DNA of 64,000 nucleotides from a virus. The position numbers and the translations under genes are program-made. Below the pieces are notes generated by a model. That model was not told where the DNA came from, did no database searches, and saw only the letters and a list, made by a program, of their open reading frames with translations. Below, piece by piece: positions 20,301 to 35,300 of this stretch (its first letter is position 1; every line of letters starts with the position of its first letter). The DNA is taken from positions 1 to 64,000 of the IMG/VR virus record IMGVR_UViG_3300020448_000003; one strand, written 5' to 3'.

Positions 20301-23300
20301 TTGCCTTACGGATATTTGTACCAAACTCTATCTCAGCAGAATATCCTGAGTAATTATTGACTGACTTATAATATGCTTCTTTATCAATATACTCGTTGTT
20401 AAACATCAATAATTTTGCTGCCTGTCGATACATCTCAGGTGCACCACCCAATGTATCTTCAATTAAGTCTGCTAATGTTGCAGCAGCAGATGTTACGTTA
20501 TAACAAATACCTCCACCACTTAGAAGTGTATTACCAGATTGATACCCTACAGGTGTGACTGTCTTAGTAATACTTTGATTTACAAGGTAACTACCATTAC
20601 CAGCAGCAGCAGTTTGGATAACACCGATTGGTATAGAGAATAGTGTATTGATTGAAGACGCTACAACAGCACATTCACCATTACCAGCAGTGTCATATGT
20701 TATTGTTGTATCTCTTACAGAAGCACGTTCACCTGTTAGTGGCCATTCACCTGGTAGTGTTCTTGTAATATTATCTAAGTATGATCTTGGATTACTTGTA
20801 TTACTTGAATCAAATAGATTGACAGTAATATTCATCAACGTTGTAATTGCAGATGCTTGGTTAGAACAACGAGATGCTCCACCACCACCTTGTACCCAGT
20901 TGACTGCATTAGAACTAGCACTTACAAACGTATGTGTATAATTTCCACCATACTCTACAGCACCAGTAATAGCACTTATGAATGTATGTGGATACTGATA
21001 GATTGTTGGAGATGGGTTTACATTAACCTTAATACGTCCATTTCTAAATCTGATACCGTGTTCTTTAGCAGATACAAATTGATGTGTATAGTTTCCACCA
21101 ACACTAACTGAATTAGCAGCAGCACTAATGAATGTGTGAGTAGTTGTGTTTGTAGAAGGAGTTCTACCAGATGCTAGAACATTAACTGTAATAGTTGTGT
21201 CTGTAGCACTCTTGACTGTTAAAGGAACATCATATGCTCTATCTTTTTTCCAAGTAATGTTGGAAGCAGTAGAAGATTGATATGCGTGTGTAGTTGTGTT
21301 TGTGGAAGGTATCTCAGTAGATAATAGAACCTGTACATCAAATGTGTTTGTAGTTATATTTGATATCTCTAACCAAGATCCAGATGCAGGGTCAGTTGAT
21401 CTTGGATAACTATGATTTGTAGAATAATCATCAGCAGCACATTTGAATATTAATGAATTATCAGCAATTTTGATTTGATCACCATTTACAAATCCGTGTT
21501 GAGGAACACGAAGAGTCATTATACCTGTTGTTGGATTGTATGTTGCGTCAGTTGAGGTATGTGTTGTAGTTGTTGTTCTAGGATATGAATGAGTTGTTGC
21601 GTTATTATCTTCTAAACAAGTGAATGTGAAAGCGTTATCAGAAAGTTTAACGTGTGCACCAGCAACTAAACTATGACTACCGATTGTGATAACCATATCA
21701 CCTGTTGTTGGGTTATATACAACATTAGATGGACTGTATAGTTGTGTTGGAGATGTACCTACATTAACTTCAAATGTATCATTAGTTTTATTCTGAACAG
21801 GAAGATATATGTTATGAGCAGGGTCAGTTAAACGAGGATATGAATGAACACTACCATAATTATCCATTGAACAAGTAAAGTTCAATGAGTTAGTGTCAAA
21901 CATTACCTGATCACCATTATTAAATCCGTGAGCAACAGAAGTGATCACCATAATACCAGTTGTGGGATTATATGTTGCGTTTGTCGCAGTAAATGTAGAA
22001 TCTCCAACTTCTAAGACTTCTAATGACTTACCACTAGCATAATCTGTTGAACGAGGATATGACTTGGTGCTATTAGAACCAGTTGATACACCAACATTAA
22101 CTGTTATTGTAGATCCAGATCTTGCTTGTACAGCAACGTTAGTTCCAGATACAGGGTCAGTTGATCTTGGATATGAGTGATTAGAACCGTGATTATCAGC
22201 ATCACAAGTAAATGTTACAGCACCGTCAGCGATAGTAACTGTAGAAGTAGCATAACTAATTCCATTTGTTTTAGCCCATACAAAACTATGTGTAGTCTGG
22301 TTTGTAGAAGGTGTGTTTTCTAGAACCTGTACATCAAAGTTATCACCACTAACATTTGATATTGTTAACCATTTACCACTAGCAGGATCAGATGGTCTTG
22401 GATAGTAATGATTTGTTGCGTTACTATCTTCACCACAAGTAAATGATAGAGAGTTATCTGCTATTAATATCTGATCTCCATTACTAAATGGATGACTTGT
22501 AACGGTTATTGTCATCACACCTGATGTTGGATTGTAAGCAACATTAGATGCAGTATGAGTTGTAGGAGCAGTGAGGGTATTAGACCCAATATTTAATACA
22601 AGATTTCCTGTGATAGGATCGTATGTTGTTCCTGAACCAGCAGTATGACTTCCACCAGTTGATGCAACAATAGCGTTATTTACACCACTTACATACGTAT
22701 GAACTCCATTACCATAAGGGCATAAGAATGATACAGCATTATCAGGCATTCTGATATGTCTACCAGGAGTAAGATTGTGATTACCAATATCTAAGAATAG
22801 ATTACCAGTATCTTCTTCGTAAATAGCAAAACTTACATCGTGAGTTCCATTAGATGTTGTACCAACGTTTACAGTGAATGTATCATTTGTTCTTGCAGTA
22901 ATTGGTAGAGTTGCACCAGAGGCTGGATCCCAAGGTCTTGGATATGATTTATTAGATTGATTACCATCAAATGTACAATTAAATACTAATGAATTTGGAT
23001 CAAGAGTAATACTATCACCTACCTGAAGATTATGTCCTGCTTTTGTAATAACTAGATTACCGTTTGTTGGAGTATATGCTGCATCTGTAGGAGTTAACTG
23101 TCCAGTTGTTGCACCGTTATTATCAATAGTAATAGTATTATCGTAGACAGCATATCCTTCGGTATATCCATTAACAGTAACCAACTGTTGTCTCATTACC
23201 TGAATAGCAATGTCTCTTGCTTGTTCAAAGATATATTTAACTTGTGCTGCTTGTGAGTTGATGTGTTGTACAGCATTACTAATAGTGATATAGAAATCAC

Positions 23301-26300
23301 TAGCATACCAAACAATGTTATTACCACCGTGTGCTAAGTTAAATGTAACTGCTTCTAGAACATCAATTACATCATCAACACAAGATTGATAACCATATCC
23401 ACCAAATGTAAGACTAGAATATTGTGCCAAACCACGACCTACAGCAGTAGTGGCGATAAATCTTAAATTATTTTTAATTTCATTAGAAGCATCATAATAT
23501 TTGTTACCAGCTTCAGTTGATGTTGCAAATCCACCACCAGCGTTATAATCGTAATCAGGACGTGATTCTATACCACCTCCACCACCACCAAGTGCTCCAC
23601 CTGTTTCATACTCAGATTCATAGGGATTAAACCCAAGTTTGTTCTGGATGGCGAGGATTGCCATATCACGTGCCATTCTCATAGCATAGATGGTTTCATC
23701 TGCTTGATCTGTTACGTGCTTCAGACCCATATCACTATTCAAATATAATTCAGATGCTTCGTATACTTTTTCATTAACACTAAATCTTAAATCGTGAATA
23801 ACACCATCTAAAATATCAACAATATCATCTTCACAATGAACCTTACCACCAGGTACTCTGAAATTATAATGTTTGAATGCACTTTGTTTAACTGTCAGAT
23901 CAACTGCTTCTTCAGCAATAGTACGTTTGTTAGCATTGATGAGATCAGCAGCATCTAAAGCACGATGTGATCCTGTGTAGATCTTTGGATCTGGAGGATT
24001 GAATGTACTTTCTGTTATTACGTTACCTGTTAAGTCGTAGTTAACTGCTGCATCATATGCTTTTCTAAATGCTGGTAAGTCAGTGTATTGGAACTGGAAG
24101 AAGTCATCAATAGTATCTGCATTTGTAGAACCAGCAGGAAGATTAGCAATATTCTCATTACGAGATATTAATAAGTTTTGTAGTGCTTTTTCCATCAACC
24201 ACTTAGCATATCCAATCGCTTCTAACATTGGAAGTAACTCGTGTTCTACATCACCTATAAATCCAGCACTATTCAAGTATGAATCAATAATTCCTTGAGC
24301 ATTAGAGTTACCACCAGTGATTAAATCTGTAGCAATAGCAGGAATAATATGATCCCTAATATCTCTTACACACTTCTCACGACCAGGTGAACCACCAGGT
24401 ATATAAAGTTGGTTTACATCTACGTTATTGATAGTAACTGTATATCTTTCTTCTAACCAGTAAACAACCTCATCAGCAATACATTTACGGTTGAAGTATA
24501 GTAAATCAGCACCATCTCTAAATCTATGTCCTGTAGGACCTAATACATCAAGAAGGTCATCCATCAATGACATAATGTAAGTTGTGATGTTACTACCAGG
24601 TGTAGCACTGAAGTAATTTGGAACACGAATACGTGTTGTGTACTCACCAGTTAAATCAGCTTGATCTTTTGTAATTACATCAATACAAAGTTTAGCAACT
24701 TCTCTCCAAACATACATTGATTGAAGTAGTTCTTCATTAACGTGTGCTAATTCACCTTGTTGGTTAGCAAGATATCCTCTACCAATAATAATACTATTGT
24801 AATTACCACCATATCTAAGATCTTTATAGATCGCAGGAATGATATACTCATAAGTATCTCTTAAACACTTATCTGTACCCTGTGTTGATGTACCAGTATC
24901 ACCAGGTATCACAAAGTCTGGATACTTAGCTTTCATTCTACCTACTGCTTCTTCAGCAATCCAGAATTTATTTGTTTCAATAATATCTGCACAATCTCTT
25001 TCTACCTGACGACTAAGATCAACCTCTTCAGTCATTATTTCACTTCTCCACAATTCTATACTATCAGCAGATGCAGTAGAAGTTATGGTTTGCTGGAATG
25101 TAGCATATATTTCACCTTTAATAATAGGAATAGGTGCCTCACCATCAAATCCAAATGATAGATTTAGATCAGAAGAATCATATACTGCTGATGGTATAAA
25201 GGATGCTGTATATTCAGCAATTCCCTTCTTGACCATAAAGTTTTCCATATGACCAGTGAATCCTGTAGAGTTAGAAGCATTTGCACCGATCTTAATTGGT
25301 AAGTTACCATAATTTGTATTATCTGTATAACTTCCTGCTAATGTTCCACCAACAAATAATCTTGTAACACCAGTAGAACGAGTTACAGCAATATGTGTCC
25401 AAGTATTTGCAACTACTCCTGTAGATGTAATTCTATCAGTATTACCTACATTCCAACGAATTTGATTATTATTAAGAAGTAGATAGAATGCACCTGTATC
25501 AGATGTACTACTACGGAAGTCTAGTAACATCTGTACTCCACTAACAGAAGTTGCTTTTATCCATAGTTCTATAGTAAAGTCACCAGCAGCAACACTACCA
25601 TCACCTAGAGCAAGTTTTTCAGTTGCAGGATGTGTTAGATGTGCACTACCATTGAAATCTAATGATCCAGTACCAACAGCATAATCTAGATTATCTACAG
25701 TAACACCAACATTAGTTAATAGACTGTTAGTAATGTATTCTCCAACAGTAAATGCTCCACTAGGATCTTTACTGTAAATCCATTTACTACCACCATTAGA
25801 ACCAATAACCGATGCAGTATTTCCAGATGTTATACCTTTAACAGTATCACCAAATACGAAGAATCCACCTGTTGACTTATTCTTATAACTGTGTTTAACA
25901 CACTTAATAGTCTCAGCATCTTGGAAAGCATATGCTGGTTCAACTCTTTGTAAGTTAAAGATAGACCATTGATATGTTGTTTTATCTGCACCAGTAGGAT
26001 CTTGAAGAGTATCAGTAATAATCCTAAAGAAGTTAGTTACAGCAGATGTTTGGTTTACACAAGCGTTATCACCTACTGGATATGAAAGTCTACCTTGTGA
26101 GTAATCTGCTTGAGGTGCAGTCTGAGTTACTGCTGCTTGGAATGCTTCTCTTGTACCAGGTGAAGCGGTTGTACCAAGAGCATTGATAAGAATGTCCATC
26201 AATGTAGTGATGGTTGATTGTACAGCAGCACAATTACCAGGATCATTAGTAATTGTATTATCAATAAACTGAACCCAACCGTGTGAAGTATCTACTTTAG

Positions 26301-29300
26301 CAACAGCATTATTTTGTATAATCTGAACTGCCATTGTTTTTGCTTTTGTGAAAGCATTAACAATAGTGTTTCTATCACCTGAAGTAACACCATAGTGAAG
26401 AATACGATCAGTTGCTTCCCATATGAAGTCATTACCACCGTGTGCAGTGTTATAACCTAATGCTTCAATAACATCAACAATATCAGATAGACAATGCTCA
26501 TCTCCACCTGAAACTGTATAGCCAGGATTCTGTAACTTAGCATAATGTAATGACTCGTGAGCAATATACCATTTGTTAGCAAGTAATAGTGTTCTAGCAT
26601 CACCGTGACTATTATCAGTAACCACATACTCAGGAGTTACAGTTGTATCTCTCCACTGTTGTTTTGTAGTGTGAGCTGGAACTATAATTTCCATATTAAT
26701 ACACTTAAGAGCAAGATCTCTTGCTTTCTCCATTGCATATACAGTCTGTGCTACTTGCCCATCAACGTGATATATTGAGTTTCCTTGAACGTAAGTATTA
26801 GCAATATCCCAAACTTCAGAGTTACCATCAAACTTAACTTGCCAAGCAATCATATTAAGAACATCAACTATATCATCAATACAATTTTGATTACCTGTTG
26901 GAATAGTAAAGGAGGGGTAGAAAGCCAACATTAATCCCACGGCTTCTTCAGCAATAAACTCAGCGTTCTTTTCCAATGCCTCTGCTGCGTTAAATGCACG
27001 AGTGTCAGGTTGGATTCTCATCGATGAGTTAGTGAAGTATAATTTCTTCAAACGAATATCTGTGCCAGCAGCAAAATCAGTACCAGTTAAATTGTCATAA
27101 CGTATTTCTTGGTTACGTACGTTTTCAAAGTCTAAGAAGTCTTGGTTATTTGCAGCATCTGTATAAAGTTCAGTTGGGTTAATAACTGTTTCTGATATGT
27201 TATCAAGAATAACATTAGGATATGTAATAGAAGGAACTCTCTGGAATACAAGACCAAAGAAAGTAGATGAAGGGGATAGATCAACAGTATCAATAATCTG
27301 ATTAGATACTGCATCTTGGTAAGGAGAAATACTAATAACTGTTGCTGCAATCTTAGAACGTGCAGAATAAATTATATCATTGAACTTAATTTCAAATTCA
27401 CCAGTTTCATATGCAGCAGTACCAGATGTACGAGAAACAACTAAGTCATCAGATATAACACCATCTAATAAGTTATTCTCTTCAATAATAGCAAACTTAC
27501 CAGACAAGTTAGTAATTCTTTCACCTTGTTCGTAGATAGTCTTAGAAGTAAGATTGGTTTTAGCAGAGAGTACGGCATTAAACCCAGTTGAACTGGCGAG
27601 GACGTTATCGTTAATTTGGAAACTACCAACTACACTGATAACATCAATATAGTCAACACCAGAATCAATTACTACAGCAGTACCTTCATTTTGTAGAGAA
27701 CGAACTGTATTACCTAATAATGGGAAGATACCACCAATAGTACTAAATGTCATTCTAGTAATGACAAGTTGAGAGAACTGTATAGATCTGAATTTAATTC
27801 TAGAAGGTGCTTTAGGTGCTTCTGAGAATACTATAGAAGGTCCTGTTGTAGAGAATGAAGTACCTGGTGACTGTGCAACACCATTTAACAGAATGAACAT
27901 CTGGTCTTCTGTTGCAGTTACTGATGAACCTTCAACATTGAGAGGGAACTGGGTTTTAATCCCATCAAATTGGTCAGAAATATTATCTACCTTTTTAACA
28001 ATAGAAGTTAGAATTTCCTCAGAGTTAGTAAGTCTCTTCTGTCTGAATAATACTTCAGTATTATTAAACTCAGTGTATATTGGTTGTGCGTTAGCAAATG
28101 ATGTAATCTGGTTAATATTAGTGAAACTATTGATATTAACTTCTTTAACAAGGTCAGATACAACTTTTCTTCCAGAAATATCCTTACCACCAGTAATTGC
28201 TAGTTCACCAAATAAGTTGAATCCAACAGGGTGATTAGTTTCAAGAACTGGTTTTCTCCACTGGTTAATAGGTGTTTGAGACTTAATAACGTAAGAGAAG
28301 TTCTGATAGAAGTAACTATCTTGAATTTTTTGAACAATTTCTGATGGTTTACCAACGTCATCAATAAACTGACCTGGTGTAGTGGTTAGAGATGCAATCT
28401 CAAGTGTACCTCTCGCAATAGAAAGGTTATCAATCAAACCAGAAGCACGAGATACTTGACCTGTTACACGTTCACCAGCTAACCATACACCATCATAGTT
28501 CTCAAGTTTAAGGATTCTAGGTCCGATCTGCCAACCTTCGTTAGTAGAAACATAACCAGTAGCAGATGCAAGTTCAAGAGATGAACCCTGATAAACAAGT
28601 TCACCCTCTAAGAAACGAGATGTTTCAACGATAGCAGTTGCTTGACCACCAAATACCTCAGTAAGAAGTACCTGTCTACCTTCACCTTGTGTCAAGAATG
28701 TGATGTAGGAACCAGATTCAGCATCTAACTGTGTTAGAGAGATACGTAACTGGTCAGATTCAAGACCATTTGCCTCTCCAGCAATAGCATAGTATGTTTG
28801 AGTAGAAGATAAACTGACCAAACCAGCAGAACTTGGTTTTGGAAGAATACCGATTGTAGATCCAAGATCCTCTGCTCTTAACTGTACTTGTGCTCCGTTT
28901 GTTATACCGTGTGGGAAGTTAAACTGTAGATATCCCAAATCAACGTTAACAACGTAGTTAAATTCTGATTTAAGTGTAACTGAAGGTTCAGAACTGTATC
29001 CTGAGCCAGGATCCTTGATAATAATCTCAGAAAGTCTATTATTTTTAACTATTGCATCAGCAGCAGCACCTTGTCCTCCACCACCTTCGATTACAACAGC
29101 AGGAGTTGAGGTATATCCAGAACCTGGATCAGTTATCTTAATTTGTGCTAGTAAAGCGGTATTAAACAGTTGAAGGTTTACGGGGAATGTTATCTCAGGT
29201 TTTAGTGTATAATCGTGAGAGTAACCGAAACCAAATTCATTGTTCTTAAGTTTCTTGATCTTACCGATTGATCTACCTTGTAAGAACACAGATGCACCTG

Positions 29301-32300
29301 AACCCTCAGAAGGTATAACAACATCAAGAATACCACCAGAACCAGCAAGTAGAGGTCCTAAGATGCCAGGTATAGCATCGATGTCAATAGATGCAGTGGT
29401 ATATCCTTTTCCAGCAGATGTTAGTTCAACAGCAGTGATAACACCTTCAAAGTCTCCATCATCAGTAACTGTAATGTTACAAGTAGCACCTTCACCATCT
29501 CCACCGATGGGAACGTTATAATAGATGCCATTTACGTATTCTGTACCACCATTAGTGATACGAACCTTTTCAATTTCTCTGTTAGATGAAATATCACTAA
29601 CAATAGGTAATTTTTGGTAGAATCCACCTGGATTTACCAGCTTGATGCTCGCAATAGGTCCAATTGCTTTTGGAGATGTTGTACTGTAAGAACTACGAGG
29701 TAGACCGAATTCATCGTCCCCCACAGCAGCAGTAGTTTTTTCTGGTTCATTTAATAAAGCGAAGTCGAATGTTTTTCCAGCATTGCTGGTTCCTGTAACA
29801 GTAAATGTTCCTGCATAAGGTGATGGTATAACGTCAATAAACGATCCTTCACCAACAGGGGAATTAGATGGAAGAGTTCTTGACGGATCAAAATAGTATG
29901 AGATGTTAGTAACATCCTCATTAATTATAAATTTAACCAACGGAGTTGGTGAATCATCATCAGTGAAACCTGGTGTACCCTCTCTAATGATGTTAATGAA
30001 AGGATATTCCAATTTAAACTGGTTATCCTTAGAGAAAGATAAGTAATATCCTAAGTTTGAATTGTCATCAAGGTCAAATATGTACTGATGACCTCTAACA
30101 AATAAGAATTTAGGATGTTTAGCGTATATATTAACATTAGATACTGAAGATCCACTTCCAGAGAAGGTTGGATCTTGTACAGCAGTGCTTCTTAAATTAT
30201 ATGTAAAGTCTCTTGATGTAAATACCTCTTTAATAAAGAATGATCCGTTATATTCGTTTGAAGAGAAGTTTTCAGTGAATATAATGTCATTAACCTCAAA
30301 ATTATGTCTGCTAGTAGCAGAACAATAAACAATATCTGTATTTGCAAGTGATCCTGTGGGTATAACGTCCTTACTAAGTGTTGCAGCGATACTAATTTTC
30401 TTAACACCAAGCAATCCACCAAATGTTGCAACCTTTCCAGTAGCATCAACAGAGAAAGTTAAGTTAACAGCATCAGCATCAATGGTATCTCCTTTAATAA
30501 ATGATGAATCAGCATAGATTTCTTCAATTTTAATAGTGTAATCAGATGCTGAGAATGGTTTCCAAGAAGCAAATTGATTTAAAGTACCACCACTGTAAGA
30601 AGTATTGGCAAGATCTATTATGAAAATACCTGAAGCAGATGTATATGCCCAGTTTACGTTACCATCAGTTGTTGTACCACCAGTATGAACAGGTGCAATA
30701 GTGCCAGATGTAGCAGTAGATGATGCAGTGTACCACTTTTTATCGTTATAAACGATGTCACCAGTAGTATATGGTGTGTTAGTTACCCATTGTGGGTATG
30801 TACTTTCTTCTACAAAACTCTGACTTAACTCGTTTACATCATTAACAGTAGATTTTAGTAGTTTTGTGTTATCAAATGTACCAATAATCTTACCAATCTT
30901 AACAAAGTTTGCTCCAGTATCAACAATTACACCATATGCACTGACTACATCAGCACCACCAATAACAGAATACTGTTGTAATGTAGAACCTTTAGTAAAT
31001 GTTGCATTTTGATTGAATGTAAGTGTTTTTACAAGGTCAATACTAGAGTATCTTGCATCTCTAAAGTAGAATTTAGGTATAACAGTAGTTGTTAGAAGTA
31101 GTTTCTTACCACCAGGTGTTGGAATAGTTGCAGTTCTACTTGCAAATGTTTCATCAGTAGATGTAAATACCAGTGAACCTGGTACGTGGTTTGCAACAAC
31201 ATCACCATAGTCAAGGATTTGAATACCAGCAGGACCTATAGTCCAAGGACTAACAGTAGTAGATTGGGTATTAAACGTATAATTGCTGTTGGAGGCGGTT
31301 GTTAAGGTATGTCCTGTCTCTACATTGTTTAGAGTGAATGAACCAAGTTTTGTTTTATCTTTATCAAGTTTGTATATGAATGCTTGAGTTGTAGTATTTG
31401 TACCAGTTACTAGAGCTGGTGTATATGCTTCAGTTCTTGTAGCACTTTGTGATACAGCAACGTTATCGATCCATCCTATCCAACTATCAGAGGAACTTGG
31501 AGTACCTTTAGGTCCTATAGTTACATCTTTTAAATTAACATCAGCTGTTGTACTTGTATTGTTTATTGCTTCAACACCATTAACATAAACTCTATAAACA
31601 TAATTACCAACACCTACACGTTCTTTACTAAGTGCAACGTGTACAAATGCTTCAGCATTAAAAGGTGTTAAGTAAGTAGTAGCAGTTGAGTATATTGTTG
31701 ATCCACCAAGAACTAAGAATACTTTACCAGCATTAGCACCAGAAGAAGCATCAAGACCAACCTTAACTTCATTAGCAACGTTGTCTGTTACAGTGTAGAA
31801 ATGAGGTGTTGTATTGTTTGCTGCATACTGTGTGGAACCTAATGCCCAGAAACCTTCAACAGTCCAAGATGTCGCAACATCAGCACCATATAGTAATGCC
31901 AAGGAGTTTGGAGCATCTAATTTAACAGCAGATGTACCAGCATACTTTTTAGTTTGATCTATTACAGCATTACCAGTTGCATACCACGCTTTATTAGAAC
32001 CAGTGGCAAGAGTGTCATTATATGTGTCTTCTAAAAGATTATCAGCAGTATCCCAGTTTAATATTGCTAGTTGTACAGATTCTACTTTATTACCAGCAAC
32101 AATAGTATCACCTGAGTTATCGCTAGAAACTACAGTTGCTGCATATCCAATACCATTTGTTTCAGATACAGAAGCAGAGTTAATAATATTTCCAGTATTC
32201 CAAGAAATCTTACTGGTTACAGATTCTACATTGTTGAAATCTCTTTCAACGTTACAAGAAAGGTCAATATTACCAAATACATCAAATTTAACACCACCAT

Positions 32301-35300
32301 TCTTACAACTTGCATAAGTTCCAGTAGGAACAAACATCTTACTTACAACAGTAGAAGTATATACGTCATTATCAAATTTTGTATATAAAACACCGTAGTT
32401 TTTACCATCAGTATTAACAGCAGTGGCAGTTACATAAACTGATCCATATTCGTCAATAGACATTGTTGGATCTGTAAACTTGTAACTACTATTGGTTATA
32501 ATTTTAGACCACTGAACTTCAATAGTAACTCCATCATAGAATGTCTCACCAAGAATAATATCACTAGAACCAGCAGGATCACTGATACCACAGAATAAGA
32601 ATGTATCATTTGCTTTCCAAAGTAACTGATGTAGATGTTCGTTACCAGAAGCAGAAGCAATTTTACGTTTTTCCATTACTGATCCATCAAGATCAAGTAA
32701 TGCAACCCACATATCATCAGGACTGAGTGAGTTTGAATCAGTGTAACCACCAATCATAACTCTACCAAGTTGATCTAAATGTATACTTGTAGCATAATCT
32801 CTACGTGTAGTACCAGATATACCAGCAATATCACGTTGCCATTGAACAATACCATCAGGATTGTTAGCATTATCAAAACCTGACTGATATTTGATAACAA
32901 CTATATCAGGGTTGTATACAATACTTGTTGTATTTGGAGATAGTTCACCAATAACGTAAATATTGTGTGGATTTGAGTTTTCAACATATAATGACTTAAA
33001 ACTAAGGTTTTTAGTTCCCGACGCTGGTAATGATGGAACTAAAGCACGTTTCCAAAGAAGACGACCATCACTATTAAACTTAGCGAGCATACCAGATGTA
33101 TCACCATTAGGTACAGAACTATGTCCACAAACATAGAATGTACGATCATCTGCTACTTGAATATCATTAATAGAAACGATTCCAGACTGCTCTTTTAAAA
33201 ATGCTAGGAAATATGATGCTTTTTTAAATCTTTGTGGATGTGATACTCTAATCTGTGGAGGATTTGTAGGACTATATCCAGAACCAGAGTTAACAATATT
33301 AGCACTATTAACAGCACCAGCCTCTGTTCTATTCAAAGTAAGTTGAAAATCTTGACCTTGAGAGGATATTAGTTCATATGTTGGAGGAATATCATCAGAG
33401 TAACCTAAACCTGTCTGAGTTATAGTAACATTTTCAACACCAGGTATAACTTTAACTTTGAATGTCTTATTGGTAGAATCTAGTATTGGACTCTCTTGAA
33501 CAATAATTTCATCACCAACACGCAATTCGTGTTCTGTTGGAGTTGTAATACGTCCATATGGCATATCTCCTGACATATAAGAACTGTATCCCTGTATGGA
33601 AAGACCAGCAACAGCACTTACCTTTGCAGAAGCACCAAATCCTTGTGTATCATCATTATTAAAGAATAATTTATCACTAACTTTATAAGAAATACCTGGA
33701 TTTTCAATAACAAATCCGTCTATCTGAGCATCTTCAAATTTAGTAGTGGTTTCAATATCGATATCAACTTCAGATCTTGTAGATACTTTAGGGTAGTAAT
33801 CAAATAATTGTAATACAGGTTCTTCTGCAATAGTATAAGGTGTAGTATCTTCTAAGTTATTGATAACACCATCACGGTTTGTATCTTCAATTTCAAAGAT
33901 TAACTCAAGACCATCTTCAGTTACAAGAATATCAGTGTCTTGGTTTGGTTGACGATCAATATCTATGTCAACATTTTCATAAGGATCTCTAAATCTAACA
34001 ACATCAGCAGGAATATTTGTTTGAACAGCGTTTTGACTGTAGTTCCAAGAATCAGGTTGTGAGTATAATTGAGGACCGCATATGTATGGGAATACTGGAT
34101 TACCAGCGTCTGATGCGTCAATAGAGATAAAGTATGCGTATACACCTTCAGGATATTCAGGAGTCTTACAAAAACGACCATTGTATTGATCTAAGTCACC
34201 TTCTTGGAAAGCATACTCATAATCTTCGATAAATGATCCTGCTGGATAATCTGATAGTAGCGGACCATCTACTCTAACTGGATTTGGGTTGGTTGCAGTA
34301 TCAAAAACAAGTATTGATTTAACTCTATATGAAGATCTAATACGACGTACACCAGATGATTGGTTTGTAGCGTCAATGTATCCATAAGGACCGTATATTG
34401 GGTTTCCATCAAATGCCCATCCTAAAATAGGAGAATGTAAAAATCCTGTTGATAATTCTTGTAATTGCTGAGTTGACTGATTTTTAAATACGTTATCACC
34501 TAAAACATATCTTAATTGCTTTGGATCTGATACGTGTGCATATTCACCACCATACTGTGTGTTATATCCTGCAAACACATAACCACGTGCTCCATCAAAG
34601 TTTGATCCAAGTTCTTGCTGGAGGTTACGAGTCCACTCAAATACATTAGCAGTGAATGTTCCTTGAGAACCAACTGCTTCAAGACGAATAGTAGTGCTAC
34701 CTGTAGTATATCCAATACCTCTGTTTACAACACTAACACCAATAACTTTACCTCTATCTTCTCCAACACTACCTATTGATGCTTTTGCAACAGCACCATA
34801 TCCATCTCCACTAATGATAATCTCTGGAGCAGTCGTATATCCATTACCAGCAGCAATAATAGCGATAGATACGATTCTACCGTTAATAATAATTGGTTGT
34901 GCTACAGCACCTTCACCTGAGTTTAACTTAATTGTAGGAGATGATGTATATGAAGATCCTGCTGATGTTATTGCTACAGATTGAATCGGACCTCTAACAC
35001 TTGCAGTAGCAGTTGCACCACTACCTCCACCACCTGATATAGAAACGTCAGGTTGTGATGTATATCCTTGACCTGGTGATTCAACAAGAACTCTTGATAC
35101 AACACCATTTGTTATAACAGCAGTCGCAGTAGCACCAAATCCACCTCCACCAACAATAGAAACTAGAGGAGATGATGTATAACCAGTACCACCAGTGTCT
35201 ACTTCAATTTCACTTAAAGCACCGTTAACAGTAACACTAGCAGCAGCACCTGTACCGCCACCACCAGTAATCTCAATAACAGGAGGATTTGCAGCGTCAT

